From: Candidatus Bathyarchaeum sp.
Lineage (GTDB): Archaea; Thermoproteota; Bathyarchaeia; Bathyarchaeales; Bathyarchaeaceae
Assembly (NCBI GenBank): GCA_003096255.1
Contig: PIXS01000288.1
Coordinates: 1-7,906 of the forward strand
Direction: 5' to 3'
DNA: 7,906 bases
Each line of letters begins with the position of its first letter. The stretch's first letter is position 1. Below, in pieces: positions 1 through 4,585 of the stretch. Both the position numbers and the translations under genes were made by a program. The notes under the pieces were generated by a model, which worked only from the letters and a program-made list of their open reading frames with translations, was not told the origin of the DNA and did not search any database.

Positions 1-1187
1 TCCCCGAGAAACAGAATCTTGTCAATCAGTTTCTCTAAGGGCTTAAAGTTCTTGAGAGTAACACGGACAACAGAGCCGTTTTTTAATCTTACAACAGGAG
101 GCTCAATACTATCCACAGGAACCACAATTCCGCCTTTTCCAGGACCCTCTAAACGCAGTTGGGTTCCAGCGGCAAGAAAGTTTTGGACAACCAGCATTGT
201 GGCAGGGTGGATGCCGACCGCTGCGAGGCCCGTGTTTCTGGCTCGTCCGTATCGAAGCCTGAATCCTCCTGTTCTGGACGGAAATGAGAAGATTGGGCGC
301 CCTGCTATGACGTCAGCCATGAATCCTGCCTTCTTTTTCTTCGAGAACTCTTTTAGGCTTCCAAGCCATTCCCAGCCCTGAATCTGGAGTTTTTCTATAG
401 TTGTCAACACTTTGGCTGCCCGTCCCACTATTCCGTCGTTTACAACTCGGAGAGCTCCTCCGCGAACATTGTTTGTTTCTATTCTGGGAAGGTTTCTGAA
501 GGTAGAAACTTCAATAGGGTCTGATTCGGTGCCTGTTACCTCCACGGGTATGTTCTGGATGCCTCTTCGTAGTTCGTCATCTGAGATGTGATACTGAAAT
601 CTGGCGATTGAGCGTTCAAACAGGCGCACTTCTTCTATGAAGCGGGCAACTTCATCTTCTGTTGGCTTGTAGCGGTCCAGCTTGAGGAGTCGTCGAATGT
701 GATCGCCGACTATGATTGTTAGGGCTTGTTCTGTGCCACCAGCCGAACGTATTGGACCAGCATAATATATTGCCAGATACTGTGTTCGGTCAGGGTTAGT
801 TTTGATCTCTACTTTCGCGATGCCTTGTATAGGAGCCGCAGTTATTCCCTCAGTTAATATGGCAAGGGCTGTTCTCATTGCCTGTTCAGCTGCTTCCCGA
901 GCATCCATTGCACCAAAATCGCCGTTTATTATCTGTTCAGTTATCTTGAAAGTAAGGGCTTCTCGGGACAGTTTCTCAGCTAAATCCCGTATGCTTTCAG
1001 CGACGCCAAGTGGACCAACAAGCCCTTCCACTAAGGCAGCCAAATCCTTTGCTACCTCAGGTTCAGGAGTAAGAGCAGGGTCTAACCCTTTTTCTCGGGC
1101 TTTTGTTGCAACAGAATATATGGCCTCAAGTTCTTTCTCCAAAGAGGCAGTATATTGCCTGTACTCGTCGCTCATCGGGATAGGCAC
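1..1187 (-). CDS. polC: DNA polymerase D (family D, pol II) large subunit DP2, N-terminal part, cut by window edge
   Basis: Catalytic (DP2) subunit of the archaeal replicative polymerase PolD, which works with the small exonuclease subunit DP1 and PCNA. The open minus-strand frame gives 395 codons without a stop and leaves the window at base 1. Family-D signatures read directly are YYAGPIRSAGGTEQA (residues about 141-155), RPIFSFPSRTGGFRLRYGRA (about 297-316) followed by RNTGLAAVGIHPATM (about 317-331). The catalytic double-psi barrels and metal-binding aspartates lie further on and are not visible, nor is any intein. The start is chosen as GTG at 1187 because GGAG at 1195-1198 sits 7 nt upstream; an in-frame ATG at 1175 is 19 nt away from that site and less likely. 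It lies 107 bp downstream of the GGGP synthase gene on the same strand and may be cotranscribed. DP2 is normally over 1000 residues, so roughly a third is seen. The family call is secure. Confidence 0.96.
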   Translation of the reverse strand, partial: MPIPMSDEYRQYTASLEKELEAIYSVATKAREKGLDPALTPEPEVAKDLAALVEGLVGPLGVAESIRDLAEKLSREALTFKITEQIINGDFGAMDAREAAEQAMRTALAILTEGITAAPIQGIAKVEIKTNPDRTQYLAIYYAGPIRSAGGTEQALTIIVGDHIRRLLKLDRYKPTEDEVARFIEEVRLFERSIARFQYHISDDELRRGIQNIPVEVTGTESDPIEVSTFRNLPRIETNNVRGGALRVVNDGIVGRAAKVLTTIEKLQIQGWEWLGSLKEFSKKKKAGFMADVIAGRPIFSFPSRTGGFRLRYGRARNTGLAAVGIHPATMLVVQNFLAAGTQLRLEGPGKGGIVVPVDSIEPPVVRLKNGSVVRVTLKNFKPLEKLIDKILFLG

Positions 1188-1294
1188 AGTTGTTCTCCTT
1201 ACATAGAAGTAATGAAGCGGAGTATTGAGTCTTTCTAAAAGGAAAGTAACAAAGCAGAAATTCGGAAGAATACTAAAAGCCAGATTTAGCAGAC
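1188..1294 (-). other. Gap between GGGP synthase and polC
   Basis: This 107-bp gap holds the polC ribosome binding site at its downstream end. No hairpin followed by a T-run and no convincing TATA box is seen, so read-through from the elf1-GGGPS transcript is plausible. A separate weak promoter cannot be ruled out. Confidence 0.4.
1195..1198 (-). promoter_or_regulatory. Shine-Dalgarno site deciding the GTG start of polC
   Basis: GGAG on the minus strand (context AAGGAGAACAACTGTG) is 7 nt before GTG at 1187. This spacing favours GTG over the in-frame ATG at 1175, adding four residues (MPIP) to the protein. Confidence 0.7.
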
Positions 1295-2044
1295 TTATTT
1301 GTGGCCTTTCATGCTGTCTATCAGTTCTTTTATCTTGTGGCGACCATTGTTTTCTTCCAGAACAGTACCAGTTACAATAATGTCAGCCCCAGCTTCCACT
1401 ATCTTCTTCACCTGTTCACCAGTCCTTATGCCGCCACCTACAATCAAAGTAAGACGGGTCGCACGCTTAACCGCTTGCGCCATTTCAGCGGGCACATGTT
1501 GTCTGACCCCGGAACCAGCTTCTAGGTAAACGAAGCGCATACCAAAACACTCAGCAGTTAAGGCATAGTTAACCGCACTTTCTGGTTCGTTATAGGGTAT
1601 AGGGACTGCTTTTCCAACAACGCTTACTGCGCCTCCTTCCCCCACGATTATATAGCCGAGGGGGATGGGTTCCAAACAGTATTCTTTAACCAAAGGCGCG
1701 CCCATAACCTGAGCGCCGACAAGAAAGTGTGGGTCTGAAGAATTGAGAAGAGACATGAACCAGATGGCGTCAGCATATTTGGTGATTCCAGTGATGCCGT
1801 TTGGGAAGAGAATTATAGGGATTTTAACAGTTTCTTTCAAGGCTTTTGCGACTTCATCAAGATGGGATGTTGAAAAAGAGGTAGAGCCTCCCACCATAAT
1901 TGCTGCTGTGCCGCATGCTTCAGCCTCTTTGGCGAGTTGAGACGCAGAAGATGGTGTGACCTTTTCGGGGTCAATAAGAGTCATGTGAATGGTTCCTTCT
2001 TTCTCGATCTTCTTTAACAGATATTTCTCCACTGAACCAATCAT
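1295..2044 (-). CDS. Geranylgeranylglyceryl phosphate synthase (GGGPS)
   Basis: A TIM-barrel prenyltransferase that joins geranylgeranyl diphosphate to sn-glycerol-1-phosphate, the first committed step of archaeal ether-lipid synthesis, at the cytosol/membrane interface. Of 249 residues, the visible family motifs are HMTLIDPEK (20-28, with Asp25 as expected Mg ligand), MVGGST (50-55), FPNG (80-83), SLLNSSDPHFLVGAQ (98-112), YLEAGSG (173-179), VGGGIR (202-207) and VTGT (224-227); the last three build the glycerol-phosphate pocket. The FLVGAQ region and the length resemble group II enzymes of TACK archaea. The frame stays open 26 codons further upstream, but the ATG at 2044 is preceded by GAGGAG (2054-2059) at 9 nt and starts where family members start, so the longer version is rejected. 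The upstream elf1-like gene ends 16 bp before this start and its stop region overlaps the ribosome binding site, indicating one operon. Confidence 0.96.
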   Translation of the reverse strand: MIGSVEKYLLKKIEKEGTIHMTLIDPEKVTPSSASQLAKEAEACGTAAIMVGGSTSFSTSHLDEVAKALKETVKIPIILFPNGITGITKYADAIWFMSLLNSSDPHFLVGAQVMGAPLVKEYCLEPIPLGYIIVGEGGAVSVVGKAVPIPYNEPESAVNYALTAECFGMRFVYLEAGSGVRQHVPAEMAQAVKRATRLTLIVGGGIRTGEQVKKIVEAGADIIVTGTVLEENNGRHKIKELIDSMKGHK

Positions 2045-2060
2045 ATGCTTAATCTCCTCA

Positions 2061-2300
2061 CTAGATCGCCAATCTTGAATAAAACACGTCCGTGAATTGG
2101 CAGTATATGTCAATTTCGCCAAAAGCTGGTCTAGTATCCAATTCTTCGGTTAAGCCGCAGCTTCCACACCGCACTCTAGCATGTTCGCCACCCGGGAAAA
2201 TTTCAACATTGATTGCTTGTTTGCCACATTTGGGGCAGAGATAAACAGTAGGTAACTTCTTTTTAGGTATTCGAACTACTTTTCTTCTTCTTCTGCCCAT
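2061..2300 (-). CDS. Archaeal Elf1-like transcription elongation factor, zinc-ribbon protein
   Basis: A 79-residue basic zinc-ribbon protein resembling eukaryotic Elf1 and its archaeal homologues, thought to associate with RNA polymerase during elongation. The start MGRRRRK gives a strongly basic N-terminal tail, then [15 protein letters not shown] with Cys22/Cys25 and VRCGSCGL with Cys45/Cys48 forming a four-cysteine zinc site, then an acidic-aromatic tail ([13 protein letters not shown]). This tail-ribbon-tail layout matches the family. ATG at 2300 is chosen because GAGGG (2308-2312) is 7 nt upstream; the frame can be extended to a TTG at 2318, which would place the ribosome binding site inside the gene. 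It is the first gene of the minus-strand run leading to GGGPS and possibly polC. Function is assigned by motif only and the link to elongation in archaea is inference from the family. Confidence 0.85.
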   Translation of the reverse strand: MGRRRRKVVRIPKKKLPTVYLCPKCGKQAINVEIFPGGEHARVRCGSCGLTEELDTRPAFGEIDIYCQFTDVFYSRLAI

Positions 2301-2370
2301 GTCAAAGCCCTCTGACAACTATTTTGTTACGTGCTTGTGTTGGTTGCTTCAAAGTATAACTCTGTAACAG

Positions 2371-2381
2371 CTTAAATATTT
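2371..2381 (-). promoter_or_regulatory. TATA-like promoter element for the elf1-GGGPS(-polC) transcript
   Basis: AAATATTTAAG on the minus strand, preceded by a purine-rich AGGAC stretch that could serve as BRE. About 25 bp downstream the start of transcription would fall near 2350, giving a leader of about 50 nt that includes the GAGGG site of elf1. Position and composition are plausible, but AT-rich matches of this kind occur by chance. Confidence 0.5.
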
Positions 2382-2426
2382 GTCCTAAAAGCGCAAGCGA
2401 AGACACAAAATCAGCAGAAAGACAAT

Positions 2427-2621
2427 ATCACAAACAGAAAATCACAGAAACCAGTGATGTCACGAAAAAGCCTGAAAACAGGGAGAAAAACAGAAAATAC
2501 CCCCAAAAAAGCCTTAACACTGAGGGGGGCCTGAGCGTGACGTCACACGTGATTCTGTGATTTATCACACGTGATGTAGCTATGAGAAGAAATCACACAG
2601 ATCAGACATCACAGAGTCACA
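2427..2621. repeat. Left cluster of TGTGAT/ATCACA half-sites and GTGAYGTCAC palindromes
   Basis: Exact hexamers ATCACA or TGTGAT occur at 2427, 2441, 2556, 2564, 2592 and 2608, with a variant GTCACA at 2616. GTGATGTCAC is at 2454-2463 and the perfect palindrome GTGACGTCAC at 2537-2546. The same motifs reappear in a second cluster at 3481-3850. They look like binding sites of a dimeric DNA-binding protein; which protein is unknown. Confidence 0.75.
2537..2576. repeat. Compact palindrome core with 22-bp phased direct repeat
   Basis: The perfect palindrome GTGACGTCAC (2537-2546) runs into TCACACGTGAT (2543-2553), which is repeated exactly at 2565-2575, 22 bp on, about two helical turns. Between and overlapping them is the palindrome TGTGATTTATCACA (2556-2569). 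Same-face spacing of repeated dyads is typical of cooperative protein binding. Confidence 0.75.
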
Positions 2622-2755
2622 AAAGGGGAAACAGGTGCATTTCAAGCAAGGATACACATAAGAAATGGCAGTTTAGAGGGAGTGAAAAGAGTAGTTTGAA
2701 GGGAAAAAGGCAACAACTAAGGACGAATAGAATGGACTAGAAGGTAAAATAACAG

Positions 2756-2769
2756 TTTCCATCAGGAAA
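2756..2769. repeat. Short inverted repeat TTTCC-ATCA-GGAAA
   Basis: Five-base perfect arms separated by four bases. It faintly recalls the TTCCAGTGGAAAC core of crenarchaeal origin recognition boxes, but lacks the G-run and the exact core, so that resemblance is weak. Confidence 0.35.
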
Positions 2770-2818
2770 TAGTGAAACCGGAAGTAAAACGTGAAGGAAA
2801 AGGGTGGTTTTGTTTGTG

Positions 2819-2912
2819 GTTTAAAAACACATAAATTCCAAATTTTTATCAGTTAATTTTTGTAATTAAGGGTAATTTTCTAGTTTTTTGTCACTTATTA
2901 CAGAATAGTGTA
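2819..2912. other. AT-rich tract
   Basis: A stretch made largely of A and T runs lies between the left palindrome cluster and the plus-strand gene at 3014. It could be an easily melted region or simply contain promoter elements. No single TATA box stands out. Confidence 0.5.
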
Positions 2913-3001
2913 TGGGTTGTTTTTTGTCCAAGTTGCGAAAAGTTTTTGTGTTGAGGTGCCCCGTATACAAAAATGTATCCTTTAAGAGGGAGTTTTGGAA
3001 A

Positions 3002-3006
3002 GAGGG
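3002..3006 (+). promoter_or_regulatory. Shine-Dalgarno site deciding the GTG start at 3014
   Basis: GAGGG lies 7 nt before GTG at 3014. The alternative upstream ATG at 2912 has no such site, so the shorter protein is preferred. Confidence 0.6.
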
Positions 3007-3013
3007 ATTTTAC

Positions 3014-3484
3014 GTGAAGGAAAAAGCTCAAAATTGGCTAAACTACTCATTATCAGACCCGATGGTCAAAATACTTTCAAAAAACAGCAATTTGACAAAA
3101 ATACAGTTAGAAACGCTTCTAATAGACGTTTTAGCTGAAAATATATCCGATAAACCGTTAAAATATGACGAAAAGGCCAAAATACGGATTTTAGCCGTAA
3201 CTCGAGGCGCTTTCAATAGGAGTCTGAGGCAGGCAAGACAGAATGTTATACGGTCAATTTACACGATCTTATTGCTAGGATACATGGGAATTCTCGAAGA
3301 CACAAGCCTAGAACCATATATAGAGATTGCAAACAAGCTCCAAACATACATAAATAGCCAAAGAAAACTTGCAAAAAGCAGGCCAAAAGAAGAACACATA
3401 CGGAGCATAGCACGACTCCACGAAGAGCTAAAAAACAGCCTAGAAGAGCTCACCAGACCCCGAAACATGTCAAAAAGGCTGTGA
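3014..3484 (+). CDS. Uncharacterised small basic protein, helix-rich with possible helix-turn-helix
   Basis: Not assignable to a known function. The 156-residue product has no signal peptide and is Lys/Arg rich. A helical segment LTKIQLETLLIDVLAENI (27-44) is followed by YDEKAKIRILAVTRGAFNRS (51-70) and LRQARQNVIRSIYTILLLGY (71-90), then GILEDTSLEPYIEIANKL (92-109) and a charged helical tail (115-150). The stretch TRGAFNRSLRQARQNVIRSI (63-82) could be a turn plus recognition helix, so DNA or RNA binding is a guess. The hydrophobic ITILLLGY-like patch is too short for a membrane span. The regular pattern of conserved-looking Gly, Arg and aromatic residues suggests a real, conserved archaeal family. 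Start is GTG at 3014, supported by GAGGG; the frame is open to ATG 2912 (190 residues). The stop codon lies inside a GTGACATCAC palindrome, and the gene sits between two clusters of that motif, so it may bind them. Confidence 0.75.
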   Translation: MKEKAQNWLNYSLSDPMVKILSKNSNLTKIQLETLLIDVLAENISDKPLKYDEKAKIRILAVTRGAFNRSLRQARQNVIRSIYTILLLGYMGILEDTSLEPYIEIANKLQTYINSQRKLAKSRPKEEHIRSIARLHEELKNSLEELTRPRNMSKRL

Positions 3485-3533
3485 CATCACAAATCACACC
3501 CCCTTTTACAACAAAAAGTTATCACTCCTGGTG

Positions 3534-3542
3534 TATATTTAA
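3534..3542 (+). promoter_or_regulatory. TATA-like box without an obvious gene
   Basis: TATATTTAA would start a transcript near 3563. No credible coding region follows until 3872, so it would make either a 300-nt leader for the winged-helix gene or a short non-coding RNA. It could also be chance. Confidence 0.35.
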
Positions 3543-3694
3543 CCCCATCGAGAGATTTGGCAGAACAAGAAAACATCAGAGGCTTTCACCCAAAAAATAA
3601 GCCCATTTTGAGCCCTTTTCCAGAAAATAGGGAGTTTTTGCCACAATGTGTGATAGTCAAGCATCGGCGAATAAAGGGAGGGAGTGACAAATCA

Positions 3695-3719
3695 GCGCAC
3701 CATAAGCCACGTGGTGTGC
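3695..3719 (+). other. Hairpin candidate
   Basis: GCGCACCA (3695-3702) can pair with TGGTGTGC (3712-3719), eight pairs including one G-U, around a nine-base loop. The loop side includes the palindrome CCACGTGG (3707-3714). No T-run follows, so it is not a terminator. It may be an RNA structure or another protein-binding dyad. Confidence 0.35.
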
Positions 3720-3788
3720 AAAATAGGTATGTGAGGACTGTGATGTGTGATGTCACGAGGCTTAAGTCAGCAAAAAACTTAAGTTTAC

Positions 3789-3796
3789 TTATATAC
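3789..3796 (+). promoter_or_regulatory. TATA box of the membrane winged-helix gene
   Basis: TTATATAC lies about 80 bp before the ATG at 3872. Transcription would start around 3818, leaving a leader of about 55 nt that carries a G-rich ribosome binding site. The duplicated CTTAAGT just upstream may be part of an activator or BRE region. Confidence 0.5.
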
Positions 3797-3798
3797 TA

Positions 3799-3830
3799 GT
3801 GTGATATGTGATTCCATATGCACATCACAC
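3799..3830. promoter_or_regulatory. Operator-like dyad over the predicted transcription start
   Basis: GTGTGATATG (3799-3808) and CACATCACAC (3821-3830) form an inverted repeat with nine of ten matches. It lies directly downstream of the TATA box, covering the predicted start point, where bound protein would block RNA polymerase. Another ATCACA follows at 3845. Repression is inference from position. Confidence 0.5.
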
Positions 3831-3871
3831 GACATCACGCTGAAATCACATGTAACATGGGGGATGATTAG

Positions 3872-4585
3872 ATGGTTTCAGAGGGAATGCTCGTGGTTAC
3901 ATCCGTCCTGCTGGCTGTAACAGTCTTGGCGATTTTTCTTTATTATAGGCGCTTGAAGGTGCTCCGCTACGAGTATGAGAGAGCAAGAGGGGTTGTAGAG
4001 GACATTGTTGTAGGTGTTGACACCCAATTTCGGAGGCAAAAAGACAGAGTCCTTTATGTTGCGGAGAAAATTGAGGCAGCATCATTAGAAAACAAAAAGG
4101 TTGTAAACAGAATAGAGGAGTATGAAGGGCGATTAACGAATCTTACTAACACAGTTAGGGATGTTCCCCAGATTGAAGAACGCGTCTCTGGACAGCTCAG
4201 AGCAATGAGGAGCGAAGTTGAGGGCATAAAGGAAGCCCAAAACAAGGTAATGCAAAAGCTTGGTGAAATCGAGAAAATCAAACAAGAGCCCTATGTTCCA
4301 GAGATGAAGATAGAGGCAGCTATTCCAATAAAAAGGGAAAAGGCCTTGGAGCCCCTGACTGAAACAGAACTGATGGTTCTTGAGACCATTGGCACGGAAG
4401 GAGAAAAGACGGCTCCTGACATCAGGGAAAAGATTGGACTCACAAGGGAGCATACTGCCAGATTAATGAAGAAGCTGTATAAGGACGGTTATCTGGAGAG
4501 GGACACCCACAAGATGCCCTACGTGTACCGATTAAAGGAAGAGATGCAAAAAATACTGAAACGAAGGGAGGCTAGGACCCCTTAG
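3872..4585 (+). CDS. Membrane-anchored coiled-coil protein with C-terminal winged helix (MarR/TrmB-like)
   Basis: A 237-residue protein with three parts. Residues about 7-25 are an uncharged hydrophobic stretch (LVVTSVLLAVTVLAIFLYY) followed by RR, a single membrane anchor that leaves the rest in the cytoplasm. Residues about 30-140 are charged heptad-like sequence expected to form a long coiled coil. Residues about 161-224 form a winged helix: LTETELMVLETI, TAPDIREKIGL, recognition helix TREHTARLMKKLYKDGYLER, and a wing ending in YVYRL. This resembles MarR/TrmB-type DNA-binding domains, but a transcription role is not proved; tethering DNA to the membrane is equally possible. ATG at 3872 follows a GGGGG run (3859-3863) by 8 nt; ATG 3887 is an alternative but has its site too close. 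The 3' end overlaps the 3' end of herA by 14 bp on the other strand. Exact family not recognised. Confidence 0.85.
   Translation: MVSEGMLVVTSVLLAVTVLAIFLYYRRLKVLRYEYERARGVVEDIVVGVDTQFRRQKDRVLYVAEKIEAASLENKKVVNRIEEYEGRLTNLTNTVRDVPQIEERVSGQLRAMRSEVEGIKEAQNKVMQKLGEIEKIKQEPYVPEMKIEAAIPIKREKALEPLTETELMVLETIGTEGEKTAPDIREKIGLTREHTARLMKKLYKDGYLERDTHKMPYVYRLKEEMQKILKRREARTP
4548..4553 (-). terminator. T-run terminator candidate for nurA-herA
   Basis: On the minus strand TATTTTTTG begins about 19 nt after the herA stop codon. Archaeal RNA polymerase can terminate at such T-runs without a hairpin. It lies inside the coding end of the opposing winged-helix gene. Confidence 0.4.

Larger units (their letters stand above)
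2301..3013. other. Long divergent intergenic region, rich in palindromes, then AT-rich
   Basis: About 700 bp lie between the divergent elf1-like gene and the plus-strand gene at 3014. From the left it holds the elf1 promoter, a strongly purine-rich (A-rich) plus strand from about 2390 to 2810, the first cluster of TGTGAT/ATCACA sites (2427-2621), an inverted repeat TTTCC-ATCA-GGAAA at 2756-2769, and an AT-rich stretch at about 2819-2912. No frame with coding character or a good ribosome binding site is seen, and no tRNA or rRNA. The plus-strand frame of the gene at 3014 stays open back to an ATG at 2912, but that extension lacks a ribosome binding site. Confidence 0.6.
3481..3850. repeat. Right cluster of TGTGAT/ATCACA half-sites and GTGATGTCAC palindromes
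   Basis: Exact hexamers occur at 3486, 3493, 3649, 3739, 3746, 3800, 3807, 3824 and 3845. GTGACATCAC at 3481-3490 is the reverse complement of GTGATGTCAC at 2454 and 3747. The 12-mer GTGATGTCACGA is shared exactly between 2454-2465 and 3747-3758. I found no exact hexamer inside the gene at 3014-3480 and only about four in the rest of the window, so the two clusters flank that gene. Confidence 0.75.
3485..3871. other. Intergenic region with two TATA-like boxes, a hairpin and the right palindrome cluster
   Basis: About 390 bp between two plus-strand genes. It holds the right TGTGAT/ATCACA cluster, TATA-like boxes at 3534 and 3789, a hairpin at 3695-3719 and a duplicated CTTAAGT (3761-3767 and 3778-3784). 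An 80-codon frame from TTG 3557 is open but has no ribosome binding site or protein character and is not called. Confidence 0.55.

Noticed and set aside
19..1206. Plus-strand frames of 120 and 134 codons in the left part
   Set aside because: They are antisense shadows of the polC frame, which reads without a stop on the minus strand and carries PolD motifs.
2556..2569. TGTGATTTATCACA as a bacterial CRP/FNR site
   Set aside because: CRP sites have TGTGA-N6-TCACA with six spacer bases and here there are four; FNR has TTGAT-N4-ATCAA. The window is archaeal, and no CRP-type protein is seen.
2912..3013. Upstream extension of the gene at 3014 to ATG 2912
   Set aside because: No ribosome binding site before 2912, and the extra 34 residues look unconstrained, whereas GAGGG precedes GTG 3014 at the right distance. 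It stays possible if the message is leaderless.
3557..3799. 80-codon frame as a gene
   Set aside because: TTG start without a ribosome binding site, no protein-like pattern, and the region is full of palindromic sites and promoter elements.
2427..3850. CRISPR array
   Set aside because: Repeats are 6-12 bp palindromic motifs at irregular spacing, with no constant-length repeat-spacer units and no cas gene.
2371..3871. Mobile element between paired repeats
   Set aside because: No transposase or integrase, no terminal inverted repeats with target duplication, and no tRNA attachment site; the shared motifs are short binding-site-like dyads.
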